58,214 nt of DNA from Pseudomonas persica (GCF_900291015.1 NZ_OLKL01000046.1:1-58214), one strand, 5' to 3'; positions 8,473 to 17,984 are shown, counted from the stretch's first letter. Made by a program: numbers and translations. Notes: generated by a model from the sequence alone, not told the origin.

Positions 8473-9990
8473 ATGACTACGTCCCCTAGCACGTCTCCCG
8501 CCAAGCGCCCGGAGGATGAAAACCTCGGCCTTGGCGCCAACCTGGCCTATGGTCTGCAGCATGTGCTGACCATGTACGGGGGGATCGTCGCGGTACCCCT
8601 GATCCTGGGGCAGGCCGCGGGCCTGAACGGCGCCGAAATCGGCATGCTGATCGCCGCTTCGTTGTTTGCCGGTGGCCTGGCAACCCTGCTGCAAACCCTC
8701 GGTCTGCCGTTCTTCGGCTGCCAGTTGCCGCTGGTGCAGGGCGTGTCGTTCGCCGGTGTGGCGACCATGGGCGCAATCCTCAGCAGCGAGGGCGGCGGTG
8801 GCCTGCCGGGCGTGCTCGGCGCGGTCATGGCGGCGTCGCTGATCGGCTTCCTGATCACCCCGGTGTTCTCGCGCATCACCAAGTTCTTCCCGCCGCTGGT
8901 GACCGGCATTGTCATCACCACCATCGGCCTGACCCTGATGCCCGTGGCCGCCCGCTGGGTAATGGGTGGCAACAGCGCCTCGCCAGAGTTCGGCAGCGTG
9001 GCCAACATCGGCCTGGCAGCCCTGACTTTCGCCATCGTGCTGCTGCTGAGCAAGCTGGGCAGCGCGGCCATCTCGCGCCTGTCGATCCTGCTGGCCATGG
9101 TGGTCGGCACCCTAATCGCCTGGGCACTGGGCATGGCCGACTTCAGCAAGGTCACCGAGGGCCCGATGTTCGCATTCCCCTCGCCGTTCCACTTCGGCAT
9201 GCCGGAATTCCATATCGCCGCGATCCTGTCGATGTGCATCGTGATCATGGTGACCCTGGTGGAAACCTCGGCCGATATCCTCGCCGTGGGTGAGATCATC
9301 GACACCAAGGTCGACTCCAAGCGCCTGGGCAACGGCCTGCGCGCCGACATGGCGTCAAGCATCCTGGCGCCGATCTTCGGCTCGTTCACCCAGAGCGCGT
9401 TCGCCCAGAACGTCGGCCTGGTAGCCGTGACCGGGGTCAAGAGCCGCTACGTGGTGGCCACCGGTGGCGTGATCCTGGTGGTGCTCGGCCTGCTGCCGAT
9501 CATGGGCCGGGTGATTGCCGCAGTCCCTACGCCGGTACTGGGTGGCGCGGGCATCGTGCTGTTCGGCACCGTGGCGGCCAGTGGTATCCGCACCCTGTCC
9601 AAGGTCAGCTACAAGAACAACGTCAACCTGATCATCGTCGCTGCCTCGCTGGGCTTCGGCATGATCCCGATCGCCGCACCGACCTTCTACCACCACTTCC
9701 CGAACTGGTTCGAGACCATCTTCCACTCGGGCATCAGCTCGGCGGCGATCATGGCCATCCTGCTGAACCTGATCTTCAACCACTTCACCGCCGGCAACTC
9801 GGACCAGCAGTCGGTGTTTGCCGCCGCGTACGAGCGCACCATCCAGTACTCGGACATTTCAGCGCTGCGTGATGGCGACTACTTCAAGGATGGCAAGCTG
9901 TTCGATGCCGAGGGTAATGAAGTACCGATGCTGGAACTGGATGAGCATGGCAATGAAACGGTCAGGCGCAGTGCGGTTGCCGAGCATTGA
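8473..9990 (+). CDS. NCS2-family nucleobase permease (xanthine/uric acid type)
   Basis: Nucleobase:cation symporter-2 of 505 aa with about 12-14 membrane segments. The TM1 motif AYGLQHVLTMYGG, the TM8 motif VETSADILAVGE and the TM10 signature QNVGLVAVTGVKSR are all present. A Gln rather than Glu in QNxG points to purines (xanthine or uric acid) rather than uracil, but this is inference from family rules. The hydrophilic C-terminal 60 residues are typical. The gene is monocistronic, with a strong terminator 23 bp downstream and a GntR-like palindrome upstream. Confidence 0.9.
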   Translation: MTTSPSTSPAKRPEDENLGLGANLAYGLQHVLTMYGGIVAVPLILGQAAGLNGAEIGMLIAASLFAGGLATLLQTLGLPFFGCQLPLVQGVSFAGVATMGAILSSEGGGGLPGVLGAVMAASLIGFLITPVFSRITKFFPPLVTGIVITTIGLTLMPVAARWVMGGNSASPEFGSVANIGLAALTFAIVLLLSKLGSAAISRLSILLAMVVGTLIAWALGMADFSKVTEGPMFAFPSPFHFGMPEFHIAAILSMCIVIMVTLVETSADILAVGEIIDTKVDSKRLGNGLRADMASSILAPIFGSFTQSAFAQNVGLVAVTGVKSRYVVATGGVILVVLGLLPIMGRVIAAVPTPVLGGAGIVLFGTVAASGIRTLSKVSYKNNVNLIIVAASLGFGMIPIAAPTFYHHFPNWFETIFHSGISSAAIMAILLNLIFNHFTAGNSDQQSVFAAAYERTIQYSDISALRDGDYFKDGKLFDAEGNEVPMLELDEHGNETVRRSAVAEH

Positions 9991-10012
9991 GCGCTGACTG
10001 AGCGGTGAGGTG

Positions 10013-10042
10013 GGGGCCGACGCGCATCGTCGGCCCCTTTTT
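10013..10042 (+). terminator. Intrinsic terminator of the NCS2 permease
   Basis: A perfect 9-bp GGGGCCGAC/GTCGGCCCC stem with a 7-nt loop is followed directly by five T residues. Confidence 0.9.
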
Positions 10043-10054
10043 CGTTTGCCTGCC

Positions 10055-10157
10055 CCGGCCCTTTCGCGGGTGAACCCGCTCCCACAGGGTTTGCACAGTC
10101 CTGAAGCTGATGCAGTACCTGTGGGAGCGGGTTTACCCGCGAAGAGGCCAGTACAGG
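10055..10157. repeat. REP pair, inverted
   Basis: Two REPs with GCGGGTgAACCCGC and GCGGGTTTACCCGC cores in opposite orientation, between the permease terminator and the radA stop codon. Confidence 0.85.
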
Positions 10158-10163
10158 TGCGAA

Positions 10164-11534
10164 TTACTCGAACAGTGCATCCAGGGCTTGCTCCAGCCGG
10201 GTAACGGCAATCACCTGCAACCCCGCCGGCGCCTCTTTCGGCGCATTGCCCTTGGGCACGATGGCTCGCTTGAAGCCATGCTTGGCGGCTTCCTTCAAAC
10301 GCTCCTGGCCACTGGGCACCGGCCGCACCTCGCCGGACAGGCCGATTTCGCCAAACACCAGCAGGCCATGGGCCAGGGGCCGGTTGCGCAGGCTGGACAT
10401 CACCGCCGCCAGCAGCGCCAGGTCCGAGGCGGTTTCCAGCACCTTCACCCCGCCTACCACGTTGAGGAACACGTCCTGGTCATGGGTAGGAATACCACCG
10501 TGGCGGTGCAGCACTGCCAGCAACATGGCCAGGCGGTTCTGATCCAGGCCCAGGGTCACCCGGCGCGGGTTGGCCAGGTGGCTGTCGTCGACCAGCGCCT
10601 GCACCTCTACCAGCATCGGCCGGGTACCCTCCCAGGTCGCCATCACCACGCTGCCCGGCACTTCCTCCTGGGCGCGGTTGAGGAAAATCGCCGAGGGGTT
10701 GGACACCTCCTTCAGGCCACGGTCGGTCATGCCGAACACGCCCAGCTCGTTGACCGCGCCAAAGCGGTTCTTCACCGCCCGCAGCAGGCGCAGGCGGCCA
10801 TCGGACTCGCCTTCGAAATACAGCACGGTGTCGACCATGTGCTCGAGTACCCGCGGGCCGGCCAGCGAGCCTTCCTTGGTCACGTGGCCGACCAGGAAGA
10901 TCGCCGTGCCGCTCTGCTTGGCGTAGCGCACCAGCAATGCCGTGCTCTCGCGCACCTGGGCCACGCCGCCGGGTGCCGATTGCAGCTGCTCGGTGAAAAT
11001 GGTCTGGATCGAGTCGATTACCATCACCCGTGGTTTTTCCTGGCGCGCCGTGGCGATGATGGTCTCGATACAGGTTTCGGTCATCACCTTGAGCTGGTCC
11101 TGGGGCAGGCCCAGACGCCGCGAGCGCATGGCCACTTGCTGCTGCGACTCCTCGCCGGTGACATACAGCGCCGGCATGCCCACGGCAATGTTGCACAAGG
11201 TCTGCAGCAGGATGGTCGACTTGCCGATGCCGGGGTCGCCACCGATCAGCACCACCGAGCCGTCCACCAGGCCACCGCCCAGCACGCGGTCCAGTTCGGT
11301 GCTGCTGGTGGTGAAGCGCGGGATTTCCTCGACGCTGACTTCGGCCAGGGTCTTGATCTGCGCCTGCTGCCCGGTCCAGCCGGCTCGGCCGCTACTGGGC
11401 GCAGCGGCGCCGCCGCTTTCGATCATGGTCTCGACCAAGGTGTTCCAGGCCCCGCATTCGCCACACTGGCCGGCCCATTTGGGGAAGGTCGCACCGCACT
11501 CGGTGCAGCCATACAAACGCTTGGCCTTGGCCAT
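10164..11534 (-). CDS. radA: DNA repair ATPase/helicase RadA
   Basis: A 456-aa RecA-like protein that drives branch migration during recombinational repair and transformation. Four domains are visible: an N-terminal zinc finger (CTEC...CGEC), a RecA core with Walker A GDPGIGKST near residue 100, the RadA-specific KNRFG motif near residue 260, and a C-terminal Lon-like domain. Length and start (MAKAKRLYGC) match the family. It is transcribed away from mscL. Confidence 0.97.
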   Translation of the reverse strand: MAKAKRLYGCTECGATFPKWAGQCGECGAWNTLVETMIESGGAAAPSSGRAGWTGQQAQIKTLAEVSVEEIPRFTTSSTELDRVLGGGLVDGSVVLIGGDPGIGKSTILLQTLCNIAVGMPALYVTGEESQQQVAMRSRRLGLPQDQLKVMTETCIETIIATARQEKPRVMVIDSIQTIFTEQLQSAPGGVAQVRESTALLVRYAKQSGTAIFLVGHVTKEGSLAGPRVLEHMVDTVLYFEGESDGRLRLLRAVKNRFGAVNELGVFGMTDRGLKEVSNPSAIFLNRAQEEVPGSVVMATWEGTRPMLVEVQALVDDSHLANPRRVTLGLDQNRLAMLLAVLHRHGGIPTHDQDVFLNVVGGVKVLETASDLALLAAVMSSLRNRPLAHGLLVFGEIGLSGEVRPVPSGQERLKEAAKHGFKRAIVPKGNAPKEAPAGLQVIAVTRLEQALDALFE

Positions 11535-11708
11535 GGCGGGGGTCTCCTGGAAAAAACCGCCATGATAGCCGAGCCGGACGTGTCTCGAACGCCTCGGGAG
11601 GCGACAAAACTATTCGTTATATTTGCAGTCAGTAGCCCGGGCCACAGCGCATGAAGCGTTTAAGTGGCTACACTGCGTAAACTTACCTTTTGTTACAAGG
11701 AACCAAAC

Positions 11709-12128
11709 ATGGGCATGATCAGTGAGTTCAAGGCCTTCGCGGTCAAAGGCAATGTCGTCGACATGGCTGTCGGTATCATCATCGGCGCGGCCTTCGGCAA
11801 GATCGTCTCGTCTTTCGTCGGTGACGTGGTCATGCCACCACTGGGCCTGTTGATCGGTGGCATGGACTTCAGCGACCTGGCAATTACCCTGAAGGCCGCC
11901 GAAGGTGACGTTCCGGCGGTGATGCTGGCGTATGGCAAGTTCATCCAGACCGTGATCGACTTCGTGATCGTGGCCTTTGCCATCTTCATGGGTGTGAAGG
12001 CGATCAACCGCCTGAAGCGTGAGGAGGCTGTAGCACCGAGTGCACCGCCTGTGCCGTCTGCCGAAGAGACCTTGCTGACCGAGATTCGCGATTTGCTCAA
12101 GACGCAGAACCAGAACCGGTTGCCCTGA
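11709..12128 (+). CDS. mscL: Large-conductance mechanosensitive channel MscL
   Basis: A 139-aa inner-membrane channel subunit that opens as a pentamer to release solutes on osmotic downshock. The N-terminal amphipathic helix and TM1 (FAVKGNVVDMAVGIIIGAAF) are canonical, TM2 is around residues 75-97, and a charged cytoplasmic helix ends the protein. The start at 11709 has an AAGGA site 6 nt upstream. It is convergent with fpr across a perfect 40-bp palindrome. Confidence 0.97.
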   Translation: MGMISEFKAFAVKGNVVDMAVGIIIGAAFGKIVSSFVGDVVMPPLGLLIGGMDFSDLAITLKAAEGDVPAVMLAYGKFIQTVIDFVIVAFAIFMGVKAINRLKREEAVAPSAPPVPSAEETLLTEIRDLLKTQNQNRLP

Positions 12129-12137
12129 CGTCGCCGA

Positions 12138-12177
12138 GACCGTTGTGGGAGCGGGCATGCCCGCTCCCACAACGGTC
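12138..12177. repeat. Perfect 40-bp REP-like palindrome
   Basis: Two fully complementary 20-bp arms centre on GCATGC, from GACCGTTGTGGGAGCGGG outward to its exact complement. It lies between the convergent ends of mscL and fpr and lacks a clear T-run. Confidence 0.85.
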
Positions 12178-12185
12178 CTCTGACC

Positions 12186-12962
12186 TTACCAATAGTTTTC
12201 CACCGCCACCTGCCCCGGCCGCTTGCTCAGGCTCAGCTGCAGGTCCCGCGCTTTCAGCACCTTGCGCGTATCGTCAATCATCTCCGGGTTGCCGCACAGC
12301 ATCACCCGCGAATGTTCCGGCGACAACTCGAGCCCCGCCGCCTTCTCCAGTTGGCCATTCTCGATCAGAGTGGTAATACGCTGGTTCAACGCCCCCGGGT
12401 GCTGTTCACGGGTCACCACCGGAATGAACTGCAACTTGCCGGCGAATTCGGCCAGGTAATCGCGCTGCTCCAGCCCGGCGATTTCATCCACATAGGCCAG
12501 CTCTTTCGCTTCACGCACCGAGTACACCAGCTTGATGGCGTCGAAACGCTCCCAGGCCTCGAAGTCCTGCAGGATCGACATGAACGGCGCAATGCCAGTA
12601 CCGGTCGCCAACAACCACAGGTCGCGGCCACCGACGAAACGGTCGAGGGTAAGGAAGCCGAAGGCCTGGCGGTCGATCAGCAGGGTATCGCCTGCCCCCA
12701 GCCGGCTCAGCTCGCTGGTGAACTCCCCACCTGGCACCACGATGGAGAAGAAGTCAAGGTGTTCGTCATGGGGCGCGCTGACCATGGAGTAGGCGCGCCA
12801 CACCACGCTGCCATCGGCCTTGGTCACGCCCAGGCGGGCAAACTGGCCGGAACGGAAGCGGAACCCCGCATCGCGCGTAACCCGCAGGCTGAAGAGGTTC
12901 GGCGTCAGTGGCTGAACATCGAGCAGGGTCTGGCGGGTGAACTTTTCGGCGCTAGCGGTCAT
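12186..12962 (-). CDS. fpr: Ferredoxin/flavodoxin-NADP+ reductase
   Basis: FAD enzyme of 258 aa that moves electrons between NADPH and ferredoxin or flavodoxin. The FAD-binding RAYSMVSAP motif is near residue 58, the NADP-binding GTGIAPFMS near residue 116, and the C-terminus ends VENYW, as in bacterial subclass FPRs. The start MTASAEKF at 12962 is chosen because family members begin there and a GGAG site precedes it. Divergent from ppoR. Confidence 0.95.
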   Translation of the reverse strand: MTASAEKFTRQTLLDVQPLTPNLFSLRVTRDAGFRFRSGQFARLGVTKADGSVVWRAYSMVSAPHDEHLDFFSIVVPGGEFTSELSRLGAGDTLLIDRQAFGFLTLDRFVGGRDLWLLATGTGIAPFMSILQDFEAWERFDAIKLVYSVREAKELAYVDEIAGLEQRDYLAEFAGKLQFIPVVTREQHPGALNQRITTLIENGQLEKAAGLELSPEHSRVMLCGNPEMIDDTRKVLKARDLQLSLSKRPGQVAVENYW

Positions 12963-13175
12963 ATCGGGCTCCAGGTTTGGCGTGCGCACAGTGTCGCGCA
13001 AAGTAGCGCGGATAAAAACCACTGCTTTGTAGGGCCTCATCTTCGGCGATCCTGCCGGGGTCGCAGGAAATCCTGAGCGCCATAACAAAAAAATACCAAC
13101 ACTTTGGCAGGTCTTTTCCTACAATCGTTCGGGTATTCAAACGGACTGGATCCTGAGGTTCAAGGAGTGTTTCGC

Positions 13176-13883
13176 ATGCTTCACTGGAAACCCGAGCATC
13201 TTCATGCGTTCGTCAGTGAACGCTGTCCAAAGAGGTTGTTCGACATCGCCGTGCACCTGGCGCAGGATCTGGGCATGGAGTACCTGGGGCTGAACATCCG
13301 CATCCAGATCGCTACGCAAACACCCCGCCTGTTCCTGTACAGCAATTACCCGCACGAATGGATCGAGCGTTACCAGCGCGATGAGTTCTACAAGCAGGAC
13401 CCGGCCGCCAATGCGAGCCACAGCTCGACCATGCCGGTGCTGTGGACCGATGACCTGTATCGCGAGGCCCCGCAGTTTCGTGAAGCGGCCTGCCAGTGCG
13501 GTCTGCGCCATGGCTGGACGCAGTCATTGCACGACCTGCAGCACAACGAAAGCCAGATCAGCGTAGCCAGGCCCGCCGGTACCATCGGCACGGTCGAACT
13601 CTACGGCAAGGCCGGCAGTGTGCAGTGGCTGTGCCACACCCTGCATGCAGTGCTTGGCGAACATCACCTCAATGCACTGTGCCCACCGCAGCCGAAAATG
13701 AGCGAGCGGGAGCTGGAAGTGCTGAAATGGTCGGCCGCCGGCAAGACCGCCGCCGACGTAGCCTGCATCCTCTCACTGTCGCAAAGCACGGTGAACTTCC
13801 ATATCCGCAGTGTCATCACCAAGACCAACGCCGCCAACAAGGCCGGCGCCATCGCCATTGCCGCCCTGCGTGGCTGGATCTGA
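13176..13883 (+). CDS. ppoR: LuxR-family orphan quorum-sensing regulator (PpoR)
   Basis: A 235-aa LuxR solo. The N-terminal acyl-homoserine-lactone-binding domain keeps the conserved Trp, Tyr, Asp and second Trp (HEWIERYQR...QDP...VLWTDD). The C-terminal LuxR helix-turn-helix reads LSERELEVLKW-like through LSQSTVNFHI. No luxI synthase is nearby, so it must respond to signals made elsewhere. Position next to fpr and mscL and its length match PpoR of P. putida. AAGGAG lies 8 nt before the start. Confidence 0.9.
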   Translation: MLHWKPEHLHAFVSERCPKRLFDIAVHLAQDLGMEYLGLNIRIQIATQTPRLFLYSNYPHEWIERYQRDEFYKQDPAANASHSSTMPVLWTDDLYREAPQFREAACQCGLRHGWTQSLHDLQHNESQISVARPAGTIGTVELYGKAGSVQWLCHTLHAVLGEHHLNALCPPQPKMSERELEVLKWSAAGKTAADVACILSLSQSTVNFHIRSVITKTNAANKAGAIAIAALRGWI

Positions 13884-13979
13884 CCTTCAAACCTGCGACC
13901 TTGGGCAAAGCCCTGTAGAATCGCCCGGCAAAGCCCGGGGCGAACCGCAACGGGCAGTTTCGTACCCGAGCCAGACGCC

Positions 13980-15104
13980 ATGCCCCTGTTGACCACCCCC
14001 TACGCCGAACTCGACCTGATCCGCCAGCCGGAACAGGCCAACGACCCGCTGCAGGCTTTCGATGCCGCCGACGAGTACCTGCTTGCGCAGCTGCACGAAC
14101 AGGCCCCCGCGGCCAACTGCCGGGTACTGGTGCTCAATGACAGCTTCGGCGCCCTGGCCGCCAGCCTGGCGGGCAAGCTGCAGGTGGTCAGCAGTGGCGA
14201 TTCGCACCTGGCGCACCTGGCCCTGGAAAAGAACCTGGCACGCAATCGCCTGCCGTTCGACAGCGTGCCGTTCGTGCCGGCCAGCGAACACTGGCAAGGC
14301 CCGTTCGACCGGGTGCTGGTGCGCGTGCCCAAGACCCTGGCCCTGCTCGAAGAACAGCTGATCCGCCTGCAAGGCCAGCTGGCGCCCGGTGCACAGGTGA
14401 TTGCCGGGGCGATGATCAAGCACCTGCCACGGGCCGCCGGTGACCTGATGGAGAAGTACATCGGCCCGGTGCAGGCCTCGCTGGCGCAGAAAAAGGCCCG
14501 GTTGCTGACGGCGACGGTGGCCGAACGGCCGCTCTTCCGCTCGCCCTACCCTAGCCGTTATCGCCTCGATGCGCCGGCACTGGAGTTGCTCAACCACGCC
14601 AACGTGTTCTGCCGTGAGGGCCTGGACATCGGCACCCGAGCGTTCCTGCCACACTTGCCCCGCGATCTGGGCAACGCACGGGTGGCGGACCTGGGCTGCG
14701 GCAACGGCGTGCTGGCGATCGCCAGCGCCCTGGCCAACCCGGATGCTCAATACACCCTGGTCGACGAGTCGTACATGGCGGTGCAATCGGCGCAAGAGAA
14801 CTGGCAGGCCGCGCTGGGCGAGCGCCCGGCGGCGTTCGAGGCAGCCGATGGGCTGGCCGGGGTAGAGAAGCAGTCACTGGACGTGGTGCTGTGCAACCCG
14901 CCGTTCCACCAGCAGCAGGTGGTGGGCGATTTCCTCGCCTGGCGCATGTTCCAGCAGGCGCGTGAGGCGTTGGTGGTGGGCGGGGCGCTGTATATCGTGG
15001 GTAACCGGCACCTGGGCTATCACAGCAAGCTCGCGCGGTTGTTCCGGGGGGTGGAGCAGGTAGCGGCTACTCCCAAGTTCGTTATCCTCAAAGCCCGCAA
15101 ATAG
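13980..15104 (+). CDS. rlmG: 23S rRNA (guanine-N2)-methyltransferase RlmG
   Basis: A 374-aa enzyme expected to methylate G1835 of 23S rRNA. It has the two-domain RsmC/RlmG build: a degenerate N-terminal methyltransferase-like domain and a catalytic C-terminal one. The SAM motif is ADLGCGNGVLAI near residue 235, and the base-flipping NPPFHQ is near residue 306. Single gene. Confidence 0.93.
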   Translation: MPLLTTPYAELDLIRQPEQANDPLQAFDAADEYLLAQLHEQAPAANCRVLVLNDSFGALAASLAGKLQVVSSGDSHLAHLALEKNLARNRLPFDSVPFVPASEHWQGPFDRVLVRVPKTLALLEEQLIRLQGQLAPGAQVIAGAMIKHLPRAAGDLMEKYIGPVQASLAQKKARLLTATVAERPLFRSPYPSRYRLDAPALELLNHANVFCREGLDIGTRAFLPHLPRDLGNARVADLGCGNGVLAIASALANPDAQYTLVDESYMAVQSAQENWQAALGERPAAFEAADGLAGVEKQSLDVVLCNPPFHQQQVVGDFLAWRMFQQAREALVVGGALYIVGNRHLGYHSKLARLFRGVEQVAATPKFVILKARK

Positions 15105-15109
15105 GCCTT

Positions 15110-15219
15110 TGGGGCTGCTTTGCAGCCCATCGCGACGCAAGGCCGCTCCCACATTGATCGGCGTACGCAGGACTTTGTGGGAGCGGCCTTGTGTCGCGAA
15201 AGGGGCGCAAAGCGCCCCC
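15110..15219. repeat. REP pair, inverted
   Basis: Two REPs of the GCGGCCTTGTGTCGCGA subtype between convergent rlmG and the oxidase operon; the second carries an extra GGGGCGCAAAGCGCCCC hairpin. Confidence 0.85.
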
Positions 15220-15225
15220 ATTGGT

Positions 15226-15381
15226 TCAATGGGTGGTCAGGCCGGCTGCCCCCATGAACAGCCGCATCACCCAGGCCGCCACGCCCAGGGCGGCCACACT
15301 CATTGCCCAGATCAGCAGCAGCCAACCCAGCCGCTGCCACAGGGGTTTCTTCTCGTCCAGGCCATGCTTGCCGCTCATCAT
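15226..15381 (-). CDS. Small membrane subunit of cyanide-insensitive oxidase (DUF2474-like)
   Basis: A 51-aa protein (50 if the second of two Met codons is used) with one strong membrane helix around residues 18-40 (WLLLIWAMSVAALGVAAWV). It follows cioB closely, and AGGAGG overlaps the cioB stop codon. Position, size and the single helix fit the DUF2474/CydX-like subunits that stabilise bd-type oxidases. Assignment rests on synteny and shape. Confidence 0.8.
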   Translation of the reverse strand: MMSGKHGLDEKKPLWQRLGWLLLIWAMSVAALGVAAWVMRLFMGAAGLTTH

Positions 15382-15390
15382 GCGGCCCTC

Positions 15391-16398
15391 CTAGTGATAG
15401 CCGTCTTCATGGGTAACCTTGCCGCGGAACACGTAATAGCTCCAGAAGGTATACATGAGGATGAACGGCAGGATGAACAGTGTGCCCACCAGCATGAAGC
15501 CCTGGCTCTGCGGTGGCGCCGCGGCATCCCAGATCGAGATCGACGGCGGGATGATATTCGGCCACAGGCTGATGCCCAGGCCACTGTAACCAAGGAAGAT
15601 CAGCACCAACGTCAGCAGGAATGGCGTGTAGTGCGCATTGCGCGCCACCGCCTTGAGCAGCCCGTAGAAGGTTACCAGCACCAGCAGCGGCACCGGCATG
15701 AACCAGACCAGGTTAGGCATGCTGAACCAGCGCTCGGCAATCTGCGGGTAGGCGATCGGTGTCCACAGGCTGACAATCCCGATCACCACCAGCAGCACCA
15801 GCGCCAGCGGCCGAGCGATGTCGTGCATCTTCTGCTGCAGCGCCCCTTCGGTCTTCATGATCAGCCAGGTGCAGCCCAACAGGGTGTAGGCAACGATCAG
15901 CCCCAGGCCGCAGAACAGGCTGAACGGGGTCAGCCAGTCAAGGGTGCCACCGGCGAAATGCCGGTCGACCACCTTGAAGCCTTCGAGGAAGGCGCCCAGC
16001 GCCACACCCTGGAAGAAGGTGGCGATCAGCGAGCCCCAGATGAACGCCTTGTTCCAGATATGGCGCTTGTCGGCCTTGGCCTTGAAGCGGAACTCGAACG
16101 CCACGCCGCGGAAGATCAGGCCGATCAGCATCAGGATCAATGGCAGGTACAGTGCCTCCAGCACTACCGAGTACGCCATCGGGAACGCCCCGAACAGCCC
16201 GGCACCGCCCAGCACCAGCCAGGTTTCGTTGCCGTCCCACACAGGGGCGACGGTGTTCATCATCACATCGCGGTCATGCTCGCCCTTGACGAACGGGAAG
16301 AGCATGCCGATCCCCAGGTCGAAACCATCCATCACCACGTACATCATGACGCCGAAGATGATGATCACGGCCCAGATCAGCGGAAGGTCGATACCCAT
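15391..16398 (-). CDS. cioB: Cyanide-insensitive bd-type quinol oxidase subunit II
   Basis: CydB/CioB family, 335 aa with eight or nine membrane helices. It opens MGIDLPLIWAVIIIFGVMMYVVMDGFDLG and holds the GNETWLV motif near residue 58. It supports the haem subunit CioA in the inner membrane. It starts 3 nt after the cioA stop, so the two are translated together. Confidence 0.95.
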   Translation of the reverse strand: MGIDLPLIWAVIIIFGVMMYVVMDGFDLGIGMLFPFVKGEHDRDVMMNTVAPVWDGNETWLVLGGAGLFGAFPMAYSVVLEALYLPLILMLIGLIFRGVAFEFRFKAKADKRHIWNKAFIWGSLIATFFQGVALGAFLEGFKVVDRHFAGGTLDWLTPFSLFCGLGLIVAYTLLGCTWLIMKTEGALQQKMHDIARPLALVLLVVIGIVSLWTPIAYPQIAERWFSMPNLVWFMPVPLLVLVTFYGLLKAVARNAHYTPFLLTLVLIFLGYSGLGISLWPNIIPPSISIWDAAAPPQSQGFMLVGTLFILPFILMYTFWSYYVFRGKVTHEDGYH

Positions 16399-16401
16399 GG
16401 C

Positions 16402-17838
16402 TCAGTTCCCCTTGTTCAGGCTGGCAGTGTTGGCCTCGTGGCCATCATCGGCGGCGGACAGCGGCCGCGCCGGCGTGCGTTTGGTGCCAGGGCCACCGGG
16501 GCTGTGCTCGTCCCCCTCACCGGTCTGCGGCCCTTTGCGCACCAGGCGCATCATGTAGCCGAGGCCGGTGCCGAACAGGGCGAAGTACACCACCACGAAG
16601 GCCACCAGGGTGAAGCCGAGCTGCGCGTAACTGTGGTTCGACACACCGTCTGCCGTGCGCATCAGGCCATACACCACCCAAGGCTGGCGGCCGATTTCCG
16701 TGGTGAACCAGCCGGCCAGCAGTGCGATCAACCCGGAAGGGCCCATCCACAGGGCCAGGTACAGGAACGGCCGCGAGGTGTAGAGCGTGCCGCGCTTGCG
16801 CAGCCAGAGGCTCCACAGGCCGACGAAGATCATCAGCAAACCCAGCCCGACCATGATCCGGAACGACCAGAAGACGATGGTCGAGTTGGGCCGGTCTTCG
16901 GCCGGGAACTCCTTCATCGCCGGCACCTGCTTGTCCAGGCTGTGGGTCAGGATCAGGCTGCCGAGCGCCGGGATCTCGAGCTTGAAGCGGGTGGTTTCGG
17001 CCTGCATGTCGGGGATGCCGAACAAAATCAGCGGGGTCGGCTCGCCGGGCACGTTCTCCCAGTGGCCTTCGATCGCGGCGATTTTCACCGGCTGGTGCTT
17101 GAGCGTGTTGAGGCCATGGAAGTCACCGATCACCGCCTGGATCGGGGCTACGATCAATGCCATCCACATGGCCATCGACAGCATCTTGCGCACCGCCGGG
17201 TTGTCACGCCCGCGCAGCAGGTGCCAGGCCGCCGAGGCGCCGACGAAGAACGCGGTGGAAACGAACGCGGCAGTGGCCATGTGCATCAGGCGGTAGGGGA
17301 AGGAGGGGTTGAAAACCACTGCCAGCCAGTCCACCGGCACCACCCGGCCATCGATGATCTCGTGGCCTTGCGGGGTCTGCATCCAGCTGTTGGAGGCGAG
17401 GATCCAGAAGGTCGAGACCAGGGTGCCGAGCGCCACCATCACCGTGGAGAAGAAGTGCAGGCCACGGCCGACGCGGTTCCAGCCGAACAGCATGACCCCC
17501 AGGAAACCAGCCTCGAGGAAGAACGCGGTCAGCACCTCATAGGTGAGCAGCGGGCCGGTAATGGCGCCGGCGAAGTCGGAGAAGCGGCTCCAGTTGGTGC
17601 CGAACTGGTAGGCCATGACCAGGCCGGAAACCACGCCCATGCCGAAGTTGACGGCGAAGATTTTCGACCAGAAGTGATAAAGGTCGCGGTAGACCTGGTT
17701 GTTGCTCCGCAGCCAGAGGCCTTCGAGGACTGCCAGGTAGCTCGCCAGGCCAATGGTGATGGCCGGGAACAGGATATGGAACGACACGGTAAAGGCAAAC
17801 TGCATTCGGGCGAGCTCTAAGGCCTCTATTCCGAACAT
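16402..17838 (-). CDS. cioA: Cyanide-insensitive bd-type quinol oxidase subunit I
   Basis: Haem-bearing CydA/CioA subunit, 478 aa, that oxidises ubiquinol and reduces oxygen. Visible features are the N-terminal His in FTVSFHILFPAITIG, the quinol-loop region, and GRQPWVVYGLMRTADGVS near residue 390. The length is that of short-Q-loop CioA proteins rather than E. coli CydA. A perfect ANR/FNR box lies 147 bp upstream, which fits oxygen-dependent control of the operon. Confidence 0.95.
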   Translation of the reverse strand: MFGIEALELARMQFAFTVSFHILFPAITIGLASYLAVLEGLWLRSNNQVYRDLYHFWSKIFAVNFGMGVVSGLVMAYQFGTNWSRFSDFAGAITGPLLTYEVLTAFFLEAGFLGVMLFGWNRVGRGLHFFSTVMVALGTLVSTFWILASNSWMQTPQGHEIIDGRVVPVDWLAVVFNPSFPYRLMHMATAAFVSTAFFVGASAAWHLLRGRDNPAVRKMLSMAMWMALIVAPIQAVIGDFHGLNTLKHQPVKIAAIEGHWENVPGEPTPLILFGIPDMQAETTRFKLEIPALGSLILTHSLDKQVPAMKEFPAEDRPNSTIVFWSFRIMVGLGLLMIFVGLWSLWLRKRGTLYTSRPFLYLALWMGPSGLIALLAGWFTTEIGRQPWVVYGLMRTADGVSNHSYAQLGFTLVAFVVVYFALFGTGLGYMMRLVRKGPQTGEGDEHSPGGPGTKRTPARPLSAADDGHEANTASLNKGN

Positions 17839-17984
17839 GGTGCTTCCTCTTCAGATAATCCGGCGTCCGGGCCGCTGGCCCCGTCGCCCACTGCCCCCAC
17901 GGTAGTCGAGTGCGGCGCGTTGGAATTGTTCTGTTCGATCGCAGGGATTTCGGCCCGAGGGCCCAATCGTTACATCTGGAACGA

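Noticed and set aside
15109..17820. A 903-codon open frame on the plus strand opposite cioAB
   Set aside because: Shadow of two well-supported membrane-protein genes on the other strand. The translation is His/Gln/Asp-rich with no domain, as expected for antisense frames in GC-rich DNA.
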